Shown here: positions 35,294-44,777 of the stretch, piece after piece | Layout: each line of letters starts with the position of its first letter | Position numbering within the stretch: the first letter of the stretch is position 1 | NCBI GenBank assembly: GCA_017656235.1 | Contig: JACDOF010000004.1 | Span: 1-64,000 of the forward strand | DNA: 64,000 nucleotides | Direction: 5' to 3' | Source: Brevibacillus sp. | GTDB taxonomy: Bacteria > Bacillota > Bacilli > Brevibacillales > Brevibacillaceae | Notes under the pieces: generated by a model | Told to the model about the DNA's origin: nothing | Database searches by the model: none | The model's input: only the letters and a program-made list of their open reading frames with translations | Position numbers and translations under genes: made by a program

Positions 35294-37171
35294 TTGAAAC
35301 GATTGGGTCGTGCCCGAGTGGGAGCATTGGCAGGAGCGATGGCGGCTGCGATGCTGGTCATCCCGGTGTCGGCTGCTCCCCTGCAGCCGGTGGATCACGT
35401 CAACTGGATGGTCCCAAAAGCACTGGTGAACGGAGATGACAAAGGAGAGCTCGCCCTTGAGCGAAATGTCACCGTCGCTGAGGTGGCTGCGGTATTGTCC
35501 AGATTGAAAGGAGCGGCGCTGAAACCGGCAGCCGACGGTCACTGGACAGCGCCTTACCTGGCCTGGGCAGAGCAGCAGGGAGCGATAACGGCTGAGGAGG
35601 CGAAAATGCCGAATCAACCGGCCAGCGCTGGCAAAATCAAGGAGATGGCCGATGCGCTCGGCTACTCACTGGAACTAAAGGAGAGCGACACGGTAAGCCG
35701 CCGTGATTTCTTCCAGGCCATTGGACAAGCGGCAACCCTGCATATTACGATCGGTCACACCAATGACGTGCACGGTCACATACAGGAAGACAGCTTCAAC
35801 AAGGAGTTCGGCTATGCCAAAATGGCAACCCTGATCAAACAGTGGCGGGAAGAAAACGACAACTTCCTCCTGATGGATGCCGGCGATACGTTCCAGGGGA
35901 CGATCTACGTCAATCAGTTCCAGGGCGAGTCTGTCGTTCCCATCCTGAATCAACTGGGCTACGAGACGATGGCAGCCGGCAACCACGAGTTTGATTTCGG
36001 ATACGAACAATTGCTGAAACTGCGGGACATGCTGAACTACCCGGTCATTTCGGCCAACGTGTTTAAGCAGGATGACACGACGCTGCTCCCGCCTACGCAC
36101 CTGGTTGAGATCGGCGGCAAGACATTTGCCTTTGTCGGGTTTGTCGCCGAGGATACACCCATTCTGACTCACCCCGACAACGTCAAGGGACTCACCTTTA
36201 AAAATCCGGTAGAAGTCGCCAAACAGATTGTACCGGAATTGAAGAAGCAGGCTGATCACGTCATCGTCGTTTCCCATGTGGGGATCGAAGTAGACCGCGA
36301 AATCGCGAAAAACGTGGACGGCATCGACCTGATTATCGGCGGGCACTCCCATACACCGCTCCGCACGCCGGAAAAAGTGAACAACACCTACATCGTGCAG
36401 GATTGGGAGTACGGCAAATCGCTGGGACGCGCCGACCTGTATTATTTTAACGACGAATTGGTAGCCTTCAGCGGCGGTTTGAAAGAATACGATGAAACCG
36501 TTGAGGCCGATCCAGAGATTGAAAAGCTTGTGCAGGAAGTGGTGGCCAAGATTGACGAAGTCATGAACGTGGTTATCGCCAAGTCGGAAGTGGACCTGGA
36601 TGGTGACCGCAACTTTGTGCGCAAGCGTGAGACCAACGTGGGCAACCTGATCGCGGATGTGATGCTGGAACGCACCCAGTCGATTCCGGGACATGAGGCG
36701 GATGTTGCCCTGACCAACGGTGGCGGAATTCGCGTCCAACTTCCGGCGGGTGAGATCACCAAGAAGGATCTGTACTCGCTGCTCCCATTCCCCAACACGC
36801 TTGTCGTTGTTGAAGTTACGGGTGAAGAGTTGAAGCAGGCGCTGGAAAACGGTGTCAGCCAGGTGGAAGAAGGAGCAGGCCGCTTCCCGCAAATCAGCGG
36901 CATGTCGTTTGTGTACAATCCCGACAACCCGGTCGGAGAGCGCGTGGTGGAAGTGAAAGTGGGCGGAGAGCCGCTCGATCCCAACAAGACCTACAAAGTG
37001 GCAACCAACGACTTCCTCGCATCCGGTGGAGACGGGTATGAGTCACTGAAGAAAGAGTTCTTCAATACGGGTCTGACTCTTTACAGCGTGATGGAAGAAG
37101 CGCTGATGAAGCGGCAAGTGGTCAATCCGCAGGTGGAAGGGCGGATTGTGGAAGTACAAGAAACAGAGTAG
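35294..37171 (+). CDS. Secreted 5'-nucleotidase / 2',3'-cyclic phosphodiesterase with N-terminal SLH-like region
   Basis: An exported phosphohydrolase that should release phosphate from extracellular nucleotides. A signal peptide (residues about 1-27, ending in VSAAP) is followed by a region about 40-135 that resembles S-layer homology repeats, then the calcineurin-like domain with GHTNDVHGH (near 155), DAGDTFQGT, AAGNHEFDFG, SHVGIEVD and GGHSHT, and the C-terminal 5'-nucleotidase domain with NGGGIR and FLASGGDGY. 625 residues. I chose TTG 35294, because AAAGGAGAG lies about 6 bases upstream and the signal peptide then starts MKRLGRAR. No sortase motif. Confidence 0.9.
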   Translation: MKRLGRARVGALAGAMAAAMLVIPVSAAPLQPVDHVNWMVPKALVNGDDKGELALERNVTVAEVAAVLSRLKGAALKPAADGHWTAPYLAWAEQQGAITAEEAKMPNQPASAGKIKEMADALGYSLELKESDTVSRRDFFQAIGQAATLHITIGHTNDVHGHIQEDSFNKEFGYAKMATLIKQWREENDNFLLMDAGDTFQGTIYVNQFQGESVVPILNQLGYETMAAGNHEFDFGYEQLLKLRDMLNYPVISANVFKQDDTTLLPPTHLVEIGGKTFAFVGFVAEDTPILTHPDNVKGLTFKNPVEVAKQIVPELKKQADHVIVVSHVGIEVDREIAKNVDGIDLIIGGHSHTPLRTPEKVNNTYIVQDWEYGKSLGRADLYYFNDELVAFSGGLKEYDETVEADPEIEKLVQEVVAKIDEVMNVVIAKSEVDLDGDRNFVRKRETNVGNLIADVMLERTQSIPGHEADVALTNGGGIRVQLPAGEITKKDLYSLLPFPNTLVVVEVTGEELKQALENGVSQVEEGAGRFPQISGMSFVYNPDNPVGERVVEVKVGGEPLDPNKTYKVATNDFLASGGDGYESLKKEFFNTGLTLYSVMEEALMKRQVVNPQVEGRIVEVQETE

Positions 37172-37189
37172 GCAAAACCGTGACACCAA

Positions 37190-37218
37190 AGCTGTCGGGG
37201 ACTCCCGGCAGCTTTTTG
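37190..37218 (+). terminator. Terminator of the nucleotidase gene
   Basis: AGCTGTCGGG and CCCGGCAGCT form a 10-base stem with a 4-base loop, followed by TTTTG. Confidence 0.85.
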
Positions 37219-37301
37219 CTTGCCGGGAGAAGTTGTTCTAAAACGGCCCGTGTGTCCATATCGTATAGAGAAATGCTTTGTACTCGAAAGGAGGAACAGA
37301 C

Positions 37302-38924
37302 GTGACGATTGACGATCGGTTGCTATCGTTTCAAATCAAGGAAACGGTCTTCCTCTCAAAAGATAAAGCGGGAATCGGGGAATTAAAAGAACTGGAACTG
37401 CTGCCAGATGTAGAAATAATAGAGAATTCACAAGAGATCTCGATCACGGGCTGCTTGCAGCTGCATGGCAGGTACGAACCGGCAAGGGAGGCCCTGGAAG
37501 GTGAAGCGGGCGGATCGGAAACCTTGCTGTCGGCCATGCAGTTTACCCCGTTTCAATTGGAAGATGAGCATGAGAGCAGTTATCTCACCGGCAGGGAAGA
37601 AGGGCTGACCCACCGGATTCCACTCAACGTGACCATTCCGCTTACACGAGTGAAAGAGATCGGCGAGATTTACGCGATTGTGGACGGCCTCGATTATGAA
37701 GTAAAAACCCCGCACCATCTGACGATCCAGGCTGATTTGAAAATCTCCGGGATAGAGCTTGAGCACACGGCGGACAGCAAGGCAAAGGAGAAGTGGGAAT
37801 TTGCCCATGTCGCCGGTCAAGACGGGCAGGAAGCGGAACCGGTCTCCATTGACGAGATTGAACGGAAGCTGGCCCAACTGGAACAGGAAGTGGAGCAGCA
37901 GCGCCTCCGGGAGCGGATTATTCCACCAGCCCCTTATCTGGCCACAGACAGCTTGCAGGACGACGAGGACCAGCGTTCATACACGCAGAACGAGGCTGAA
38001 GGGCAAGCCGCGTCGGCAAAACCGGCTCGGCAGATGGCGAAACAGGAGCCTCCCGTTACATACAACCAGCTAGCTGACGAGGAGCCTGGTCTGTTCGGCG
38101 ACGTACCGGAGATGCGGACAGCAGGAGGAGAAAGCCGGCCGTCTGCCGACAGAATGGAGGCAAAGCTGGCGGTTGGAGGAGGGCGCGAAGCAGATTCGGC
38201 ACCGGAATCGGCTGCAAGACAAAAGCCGATTGACAAAAAAGCGTTCACAGACGGTGACCCGCCCATAGAGCAGCAGGAGGAAAAGCTTCCACAGAATAGC
38301 AAGCCGACTGCGGACATGACAGGGGATAAAGAAAGCGTGCAGAAAAACGCAAGCGAAGCAGCGGGAACTGGGGAAGCGGCGGCAGCAATTCCAGCTCCGG
38401 CGGGGTCTAAAGCAGAGGAAGAGCCGCAGGAAACGCCTGAACAAACCTTGGTGCAAGCTGAACCATCCGAACACACGGAGCAAACAGCGACGGAGGAGAA
38501 TGACGCCGGGAAGACCGAATCTCTTGCTGCGCAGCGCGAGTTTAAGGTGGCGATTAGCGGAAAATCTTCCAAAGAGAAAGAAGAATCACTTAATCTGACC
38601 TCCATTTTTACACATGCAGGACGTGCCGAGGCTAAACAGCCGACGGAGGAAAAGGAGAAACCGGAGCAGGAACTGACTGCCGAACAGTCAGAGCAGGATG
38701 ACGAAGAGACGCGAACCAGCTTGGACACATTAAGCAATCTCAGTTCGTTTGTCCGCGGGGGCGAGGAAACGTTCAGCAAGGTCAAGATGTGCATCATCCA
38801 GCGTGACGAGACGATTGAGGAGATCGCCCAACGGTATGCGGTAAGTGTGTCGAGCATTCTCGAAGCAAACAACTTGTCATCCGAAAATCTGGTGGAAGGG
38901 CAGGTTTTATACATTCCCCGTTGA
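37302..38924 (+). CDS. spoVID: Spore coat/encasement morphogenetic protein SpoVID
   Basis: A mother-cell protein that drives coat encasement around the forespore. The N-terminal domain (about 1-165) has the family look: RLLSFQIKETVFLSKDK..., FTPFQLEDEHESSYLTGREEG. A long acidic, Glu/Gln/Ala-rich region (about 175-490) is probably disordered. A C-terminal LysM domain (about 495-540) ends LVEGQVLYIPR and would bind spore peptidoglycan precursor. 540 residues. GTG 37302 was chosen because GGAGGAAC is 5-10 bases upstream. It follows hemL by one gene and precedes ysxE, the B. subtilis order except for the inserted nucleotidase gene. Confidence 0.92.
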   Translation: MTIDDRLLSFQIKETVFLSKDKAGIGELKELELLPDVEIIENSQEISITGCLQLHGRYEPAREALEGEAGGSETLLSAMQFTPFQLEDEHESSYLTGREEGLTHRIPLNVTIPLTRVKEIGEIYAIVDGLDYEVKTPHHLTIQADLKISGIELEHTADSKAKEKWEFAHVAGQDGQEAEPVSIDEIERKLAQLEQEVEQQRLRERIIPPAPYLATDSLQDDEDQRSYTQNEAEGQAASAKPARQMAKQEPPVTYNQLADEEPGLFGDVPEMRTAGGESRPSADRMEAKLAVGGGREADSAPESAARQKPIDKKAFTDGDPPIEQQEEKLPQNSKPTADMTGDKESVQKNASEAAGTGEAAAAIPAPAGSKAEEEPQETPEQTLVQAEPSEHTEQTATEENDAGKTESLAAQREFKVAISGKSSKEKEESLNLTSIFTHAGRAEAKQPTEEKEKPEQELTAEQSEQDDEETRTSLDTLSNLSSFVRGGEETFSKVKMCIIQRDETIEEIAQRYAVSVSSILEANNLSSENLVEGQVLYIPR

Positions 38925-38943
38925 GGGAAGGAGAGAGAGGCTT

Positions 38944-39942
38944 GTGGCACGTGAACGGGTTCAGCTCAAGGAGATTTGCCAGCGCTACAAAATCCGGGTG
39001 ATTGATGTCGAAGCGATGAACGACCATTACCTGCTGGAGACCAACCGTGGACCGAAAGAACTGCACATCTGGCCAAGACTGGACGTGCTCCGCTGGTCGT
39101 TTGCCTGGCGGGAACGACTGGCGAGACAGGGATTCCGCGAAGTGGAGCGGTTCATCCGCACTCGTGACGCCAAACCATATGTAATCATTCGCAAGATTGG
39201 CTATACGTTGAATGACCACTTGCGTGATGCCTGCCCGCTTTCTCCCTCTCTTGAGCACGCCTTTCGATGCGGCCAACTGGTGGCCCGCATGCACCAGGCA
39301 CAGGCGGCCTCTGATTATCCGTACGTCCCCGAGCTTTTGAAACGTGAGCAAAACCGGACGGCTCTTGAGGTCAAGCGAGCCCGTGAGCTGTACAGGCAAT
39401 TGGAAATGAGGGCAGGAGAACTCGATCCGGCGAGGGGATGGATCGCCCGGCAGGTTCCGCCATTGTTGGAAAGGATGGAGCGGAGTGCCGAACTCCTGGC
39501 CTCCCCCTTGCTCACGGATGAATGGCTTGCCCCGTCCCATCCGGACTTAGGGTTGGAAAACCTGGCATGGGTCGATGGCAAATTGTTTCTGCGCGGTTTT
39601 TGGCGTCCCAATATGTCTGTCCAGCCGCGAGACATTGCCTTCTACCTGCAGCAGCTGTACCAGCAAGGTAGATCGTTGGATTTGATTGACGCCTTCCTTG
39701 ATGGCTATGAGCAGATAAAAACCGTGCGCTACAGAGACTATCTACTGCTGCTTGCGTTTATGGCGTTTCCGGAGCAGGCCTGGCGGCAGGTGGAGCATGC
39801 AATCAACGCCCCTTCCCCGGATGATCAGGAAGCGGTTTCCGCCATCCGGCAAACACTCCGGCAGCAGCAGGAGTTGGATCAAATGCTGACGCACATCGCC
39901 GGTCGTGCGGTTGGGAAGAGGGGTGCCGATGAGCCGATTTGA
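38944..39942 (+). CDS. ysxE: YsxE/CotS-family spore coat kinase-like protein
   Basis: A 332-residue protein with an aminoglycoside-phosphotransferase/CotS-type fold. The catalytic-loop equivalent reads PSHPDLGLENLAW (near residue 200) and the following segment is KLFLRGFWRPNMSVQPRDI, where FD of active kinases is replaced by FW, so activity is doubtful. YsxE in B. subtilis sits in the same place after spoVID and is a coat protein. GTG 38944 is preceded by GGAGAGAGAGG. It overlaps its paralogue downstream by 14 bases. Confidence 0.85.
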   Translation: MARERVQLKEICQRYKIRVIDVEAMNDHYLLETNRGPKELHIWPRLDVLRWSFAWRERLARQGFREVERFIRTRDAKPYVIIRKIGYTLNDHLRDACPLSPSLEHAFRCGQLVARMHQAQAASDYPYVPELLKREQNRTALEVKRARELYRQLEMRAGELDPARGWIARQVPPLLERMERSAELLASPLLTDEWLAPSHPDLGLENLAWVDGKLFLRGFWRPNMSVQPRDIAFYLQQLYQQGRSLDLIDAFLDGYEQIKTVRYRDYLLLLAFMAFPEQAWRQVEHAINAPSPDDQEAVSAIRQTLRQQQELDQMLTHIAGRAVGKRGADEPI

Positions 39943-40924
39943 GGAAATCTATCCGCTGTTTCACGAGTACGACATGTTTGCCCAGACCGTTGACATATTA
40001 AAAGAGCCGAACGTCTACAAGGCAATGACACCCTATGGGTCATTCGTCTGCAAACGCACTTCGGCCCCTCCAGAGCGGCTCTTGTTCATGGGGGGCGTCC
40101 TGCGGCATTTGGAGCAGCGCGGCTGGAACGGTGCGATCCCCTATACCTATACCAAGTACGACGAACCCTATGTAAAGCGCGGCGAGCATACCTACTACCT
40201 GACTAGATGGCAGCCTACGGTTCCGTTTGAGGCGGTGCAGCTTCCCGCATGGGGGGAGGCGACAATCGTACGACTGGCGGAGCTGCACCATCTGACACAA
40301 AACTACCGCTTTGACGATCCACGGCAGGTGGAGCCGCTGATCGACTCATTGCTGAGACGTTGGCAGGCGTGGACGGACAAGGCAAGGGGGTGGATCAGGG
40401 AGGCACAGGAACGCACGTATCCTTCGCCGTTTGATATCGTTCTATTGGCCAATCAGTCTTTCTTGCTTGATACAGCGCAGGGAGCGATGCGCCTCCTTGA
40501 GGATTGGCGGGAGAAGCACCGAACCCATGCCCACTTTCGCCTGTCGATTATCCACGGTTATCCTCATCCCGCTCACACCATGATTGACAGATCCGGTCAG
40601 GTTCGTCTCATTAACTTTGACCGCTCCACCTTTGACACGCCGGCGAGAGACGTCACCATGTTTTATCGTACCTACTTTTATCTGGGAGGAACGGAGGCGT
40701 CAGCGACGCAGCTGTTACACAAATATTCCGCCGTGTTTCCGCTTCGCCCGGAAGAAACAGCGCTGGTTTCCATCTTTTTGCTTTATCCGGAACGGGTGAT
40801 GCGGGACATTGAGACGTATTACGAACACAGGCGGAACTGGAACGAACTGTACGCCGTCAGACGGCTGGAGAAGGACATAGATCGCTTGGTGCATTTGTCG
40901 AGATGGGTGCAGCAAGCGTTTTGA
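39929..40924 (+). CDS. CotS/YsxE-like spore coat protein, second copy
   Basis: A 331-residue paralogue of the gene before it, with the same fold. The kinase-like motifs read SIIHGYPHPAHTMID and VRLINFDRSTFDTPARD, retaining the HG..H..H and FD positions of the CotS/APH family better than the first copy. Probably a coat-associated protein expressed late in the mother cell; no substrate is known. I chose ATG 39929 because GAAGAGGGG lies about 5-10 bases upstream. It ends the spoVID operon, ahead of a terminator. Confidence 0.83.
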   Translation: MSRFEEIYPLFHEYDMFAQTVDILKEPNVYKAMTPYGSFVCKRTSAPPERLLFMGGVLRHLEQRGWNGAIPYTYTKYDEPYVKRGEHTYYLTRWQPTVPFEAVQLPAWGEATIVRLAELHHLTQNYRFDDPRQVEPLIDSLLRRWQAWTDKARGWIREAQERTYPSPFDIVLLANQSFLLDTAQGAMRLLEDWREKHRTHAHFRLSIIHGYPHPAHTMIDRSGQVRLINFDRSTFDTPARDVTMFYRTYFYLGGTEASATQLLHKYSAVFPLRPEETALVSIFLLYPERVMRDIETYYEHRRNWNELYAVRRLEKDIDRLVHLSRWVQQAF

Positions 40925-40930
40925 TCAGGA

Positions 40931-40960
40931 AGACCGCTCCTCGACTGGGGCGGTTTTTTG
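40931..40960 (+). terminator. Terminator of the spoVID operon
   Basis: CCGCTCC pairs with GGGGCGG, followed by six T and G. Confidence 0.8.
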
Positions 40961-41038
40961 TTACATCGCCAAAATCGCGGAATCGTTGTGATTCGATCTC
41001 TTCTTTTCGTAAAATATTGTAGTTTTTGGCAGTTGATT

Positions 41039-41047
41039 TGGTATAAT
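41039..41047 (+). promoter_or_regulatory. Extended -10 promoter of the HIT-like mini-gene
   Basis: TGG-TATAAT; TTGTAG at 41017-41022 is a possible -35 at a long 19-base spacing. Confidence 0.6.
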
Positions 41048-41076
41048 AAATCAAAAGTGGATTGAGTGGGGAGAGG

Positions 41077-41229
41077 GTGGCGAAAAAAGTGGCTGCTCAA
41101 ATCGTATCCAGGTATGGTGCGTGTAGAGTAATGACCAATCTGGGAGAGTATCAGGATTCCAAGCATTTGCATTGGCATGTTTTTGATGGAAATCGCATTC
41201 GAGACGAAATCAATGCAGGACGACAATAA
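41077..41229 (+). CDS. Fifty-residue protein resembling the C-terminal motif of HIT proteins
   Basis: The peptide reads VAKKVAAQIVSRYGACRV-MTNLGEYQDSKHLHWHVFDG and then NRIRDEINAGRQ. The stretch NLGEYQDSKHLHWHV looks like the histidine-triad end of HIT nucleotide hydrolases (HxHxH with flanking hydrophobics). A normal HIT protein is 110-140 residues, so this is either a decayed remnant or a mini-protein. In favour of a working gene: a good promoter, GGGGAGAG before the GTG, no internal stop and a terminator directly at the stop codon. No N-terminal half of a HIT domain is seen upstream. Confidence 0.6.
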   Translation: MAKKVAAQIVSRYGACRVMTNLGEYQDSKHLHWHVFDGNRIRDEINAGRQ

Positions 41230-41256
41230 CTCTTGGCCGTGAGCCAAGAGTTTTTC
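41228..41256. terminator. Terminator shared by convergent small genes
   Basis: AACTCTTGGC (41228-41237) pairs perfectly with GCCAAGAGTT (41243-41252); the T-run is on the + strand side, and the other strand has TTATTG. Confidence 0.85.
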
Positions 41257-41296
41257 GTCCATTCTATGACAGGGTCGTCTGTGCCCGACAGGCCAT

Positions 41297-41479
41297 TTAC
41301 AGCCAGTCAAGCAGAATGGCGACGTACGTGATTGCAAACAGTCCCAGGATGATGACGTCAAAGGTCGTAGGCAATAGAAGTGTGCGGATAAACTGGAAGA
41401 TGATCAATGGCAGCAGGATTTGCTTGCAGGCGAACTTGATGCGAATATAGGTCGGAGTATGTTTCCAACGCCAATGCAT
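41297..41479 (-). CDS. Small membrane protein of unknown function
   Basis: I do not recognise this 60-residue protein. It starts MHWRWKHTPTYIRIKFACKQ, a basic segment, then has two hydrophobic stretches (about 21-36 and 40-60), ending in AILLDWL. A strong ribosome site GGAGGTGA lies 5 bases before ATG 41479, which decides against the ATG 15 bases further upstream. It is convergent with the HIT-like gene. Confidence 0.6.
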   Translation of the reverse strand: MHWRWKHTPTYIRIKFACKQILLPLIIFQFIRTLLLPTTFDVIILGLFAITYVAILLDWL

Positions 41480-41603
41480 AACCATCACCTCCATTCAGCA
41501 TATGCTTGTGAGGAAAAAGCGGTGTCATCGAGCTAAGCGCCTGTTCGGGCGAAGAACGCCGGAGAACTCGTACATAGCACCATCGGGCCTGTCACCTGTT
41601 CTG

Positions 41604-41612
41604 TGGTATGAT
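41604..41612 (+). promoter_or_regulatory. Extended -10 promoter of the yitT-like gene
   Basis: TGG-TATGAT, 43 bases before the start codon; no good -35. Confidence 0.5.
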
Positions 41613-41654
41613 GAACATAGAATTGCCACTAGATAGAGAGGAGAGTAGAAACGT

Positions 41655-42548
41655 TTGATCAACGAGATGCCAAGCGGCTTTCAACAAGTAAAGCATCAAA
41701 AGCTGACGCCGATGAAGATTCTCAAGCGTGTTTTCTTTATTATCCTGGGTTCTCTCGGCGTAGCGGTCTCGCTGGAGGAGTTTCTTGTTCCCAATCAAAT
41801 CATCGATGGCGGCATCGTGGGGATTTCCATTATCCTGTCCCATTTGACCGGATGGGCGTTGGGGATATTCCTGTTTGTGCTGAACGTCCCTTTTTTGATA
41901 CTTGGCTACAAGCAGATTGGCAAAACCTTTGCCTTATCCACCCTGTTGGCCGTGACCGTGCTGTCGCTCAGTACGGCCTTCTTTCATCCGTTTCCGGCCG
42001 TAACCGATGATCCGCTGCTGGCCTCCGTCTTCGGGGGGATCATTCTGGGCATCGGGGTCGGCCTCGTGATCCGCTACGGCGGCTCCCTGGACGGGACAGA
42101 AATCGTGGCTATCCTGATCAACAAAAAGACTCCGTTTTCTGTCGGAGAAACGGTGATGTTCTTCAACATCTTCATCCTGGGAAGCGCCGGTTTTGTGTTC
42201 GACTGGGACCGGGCGATGTATTCCCTGATCGCCTATTACATCGCGTTCAAAATGATCGACATTACGATCGACGGGTTCGTCGAATCGAAATCGGTCTGGA
42301 TCATCAGCGACCATTACAAGGAGATCGGCGATACCCTGCTTGCCCGCCTTGGCCGAGGTGTGACATATTTGAACGGCGAGGGCGGGTTTACGGGGGACGA
42401 TAAAAAAGTGATCTTCTGCGTCGTCACTCGTTTGGAGGAGGCCAAGCTGAAATCAATTGTGGAAGAAGTGGATCCGAGCGCCTTTCTGGCCATCGGGACG
42501 ATACACGACGTAAGGGGCGGCCGCTTCAAGAAACGTGATATTCATTAA
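41655..42548 (+). CDS. YitT family membrane protein with C-terminal DUF2179 domain
   Basis: A 297-residue membrane protein with about five or six transmembrane helices (about 25-200) and a cytoplasmic DUF2179 domain (about 220-285: GRGVTYLNGEGGFTGDDKKVIFCVVTR). The signature PNQIIDGGIVGISIILSHLTG is near residue 46 and RYGGSLDGTEIVAILI near 146. Function is not firmly established for the family, which has several paralogues in Bacilli. The start may be TTG 41655 (GAGAGGAGAG 10 bases upstream) or ATG 41667. Confidence 0.9.
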   Translation: MINEMPSGFQQVKHQKLTPMKILKRVFFIILGSLGVAVSLEEFLVPNQIIDGGIVGISIILSHLTGWALGIFLFVLNVPFLILGYKQIGKTFALSTLLAVTVLSLSTAFFHPFPAVTDDPLLASVFGGIILGIGVGLVIRYGGSLDGTEIVAILINKKTPFSVGETVMFFNIFILGSAGFVFDWDRAMYSLIAYYIAFKMIDITIDGFVESKSVWIISDHYKEIGDTLLARLGRGVTYLNGEGGFTGDDKKVIFCVVTRLEEAKLKSIVEEVDPSAFLAIGTIHDVRGGRFKKRDIH

Positions 42549-42647
42549 CGCAGGGAACAACCGGTGAAGACGTTTTAAGCGATAGTGGGCAGGGAATACA
42601 AACAGCAGTATGTTTCGGCAAAGATGGATCGGACAGGAGGTACAGGG

Positions 42648-44777
42648 GTGATCTGGCAGACGTTGCTCTCAATTTTCGCGATGCTTGTTTCGGTCATGCT
42701 TTTGCTGACGTCACGCCATCTGATCACGGGCAGGCGATGGTACGACACCTCTTTTTTGCAAGGCATTGCCTTTCTTTGCTGGGGACTGGGGAATTTGTTC
42801 GGCATGAACCAAAACCAGCCGTACCAGATCAGCAGCACCGTTCTTCTGTACCTGTTTTACTTGTTTTTCTTTTTTGCCATTCGCGCATTCCCGCTGCCAC
42901 CCCATCTGTATTTCGACCGATGGAAGACAATCATGGACGCGGCACTCATGTCGATTCTCTACGTCTCACTCAGCTTCTGCAAGCTGTCCTATCCGGCGGA
43001 AGCAGCAAGGTATGACATGCTGCTTCACCTGTACACCGGTTTGTTTCTCGCGTCAACAGGACTGCTGATGGCGTTCGGACAGTATCGCAGCCGGCATGGA
43101 GGGAGATCCTTTAACGGAGGTTTGGTTTCGGCCATCTTGTTCCTGTCTGCGGACGCGCTCGGCCTGTTATGGCCTGAATGGCTCGGCTGTTTGCTGTTAG
43201 CGGTCATCATGGGGCTTGTTGTCTGTTTTCAAGTGTCAGAAACGGAATCGTCCCCACGCGTGGATGTGCGCGAAGAGTATGTCTATTTCCAACAGAAACT
43301 TGATTTTTCATTGCGAGATGAAAACGTCGCCAGCCTGCAGACCATCCTTGGCATCCTGGCTTTGCTGCTCGTCCCTGCTGCTGTACCTGCTTACCAACTG
43401 GGGATCGGGACTTTCGTCGTCCTGATCATGGCTCGCTGGCTTTTTTCAGTTCGGGGCAATAAGAAAATGTTTAAGGAATTGTTCCTCATTTCCCGCAACC
43501 TGGAGAAGCACTTTGCCGACAATTTGCGCGAGAAATATTCCAGAAACGAAAAGCTGACCCATTTGCTGGCGTTGAAGCAGCGGTATGAGAAGCTGCTGGT
43601 GGCCAGCAACGAACACAGCATGCGGACGATTCACTACGAAAACCTGCATCGGCTGATCGAAGAGATTGTCAACGTCTGGTATGACACACTGGTTGGTCTT
43701 ACGTTTCTGCGCGTATCCCTGCAGTCCGAAACGGGCACCTCGTACTATGAGGTGGTGCGCAGTGCGGGAGGCTATACCGTCACCCCCTCTTCGATGACTG
43801 TTACGGTTCGGCTTACGATGAGCGAGAATACCGACACCCTGCTTTCCCCCCGCTACGTGGTGGTGGAAGCGGCGAAAGAAGCGACTGCCATCAGTACGGA
43901 AGAGAAGCCGTTTTTTGATCTGTTGGCGATCCATGTGCGAGGATTGATCCAGCGTTGTCTGCAGACGCAGCAGTCGCTGGAGCTCCGATTGATGGAGCAG
44001 GAAATGGAACTGGCGTCCAGAATCCAGTACACGCTGATCCCGCGCGAGCGGCTTTCTCTGCCGTTGGCGGAGGCAAAAGCGGTCTACATTCCGGCTACCT
44101 ATGTTGGCGGCGATTACGTCGACTACCTGGCGGTGAACGATCGTTACAGCTGTTATCTGGTTGCTGACATCTCTGGTCACGGCATACCCGCCAGTCTCTT
44201 GACTACGGGAATCCGCAGCGCCTTTCGCGCCGTCATACAGACCTGTATTTCACCAGATGAAATTCTCTCCCGGCTGAATCGACTGCTGTATGAAGACCTG
44301 TCCCGCACCCGCTCGTTTGTGACGATGTGCGTGGCCGTACTGGATCATCATCAGGGGGTGCTGAAGATGAGCCGGGCTGGTCATCCGGCGCCGCTCTATT
44401 TGTCAAAGACACGTCAGATGGTGGTAAATTGCCGCCGTGGCGTCGGGCTGGGCCTCTTTGAAGATGCTACCTATCCGTTGGACGAGTGGCGAATTGAGGA
44501 GAACGGTTTGCTGCTGATCTATACGGACGGGCTGACCGATCTCGGACGCAGGAAACAGGCACTCACGCTTCAAGACTGGCTTGAGCGTTTGGCCATTGCC
44601 GTCGCCCAGGCGGGCAATGAGGTCGACTCGATAACAGCGGTGGAACAAAAGATCTGGCAGCAGGCGCGCCGGTTGGAACAACAAGACGACATCTCCGTGC
44701 TGATTCTCGAATTGAAGCAGCCATTCATCTTCGAGAAAGGAGAGAATGACGTTGTATCAGTGCGATCAATGTCCTGA
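42648..44777 (+). CDS. Membrane-bound PP2C-family serine phosphatase (RsbU/SpoIIE-like)
   Basis: A 709-residue regulator. Residues about 1-250 contain some seven to nine hydrophobic helices with no recognisable sensor family; then a coiled coil (about 255-310), a GAF-like region (about 320-450) and a PP2C phosphatase (about 470-700). Catalytic metal ligands are visible: YVGGDYVDY, ADISGHGIPASLL, IYTDGLTD and QQDDISVLIL. Such enzymes dephosphorylate an STAS anti-anti-sigma factor. GTG 42648 was chosen because AGGAGG lies 7 bases upstream; ATG 42624 is possible but lacks a site. The gene overlaps the kinase gene by 32 bases. Confidence 0.88.
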   Translation: MIWQTLLSIFAMLVSVMLLLTSRHLITGRRWYDTSFLQGIAFLCWGLGNLFGMNQNQPYQISSTVLLYLFYLFFFFAIRAFPLPPHLYFDRWKTIMDAALMSILYVSLSFCKLSYPAEAARYDMLLHLYTGLFLASTGLLMAFGQYRSRHGGRSFNGGLVSAILFLSADALGLLWPEWLGCLLLAVIMGLVVCFQVSETESSPRVDVREEYVYFQQKLDFSLRDENVASLQTILGILALLLVPAAVPAYQLGIGTFVVLIMARWLFSVRGNKKMFKELFLISRNLEKHFADNLREKYSRNEKLTHLLALKQRYEKLLVASNEHSMRTIHYENLHRLIEEIVNVWYDTLVGLTFLRVSLQSETGTSYYEVVRSAGGYTVTPSSMTVTVRLTMSENTDTLLSPRYVVVEAAKEATAISTEEKPFFDLLAIHVRGLIQRCLQTQQSLELRLMEQEMELASRIQYTLIPRERLSLPLAEAKAVYIPATYVGGDYVDYLAVNDRYSCYLVADISGHGIPASLLTTGIRSAFRAVIQTCISPDEILSRLNRLLYEDLSRTRSFVTMCVAVLDHHQGVLKMSRAGHPAPLYLSKTRQMVVNCRRGVGLGLFEDATYPLDEWRIEENGLLLIYTDGLTDLGRRKQALTLQDWLERLAIAVAQAGNEVDSITAVEQKIWQQARRLEQQDDISVLILELKQPFIFEKGENDVVSVRSMS

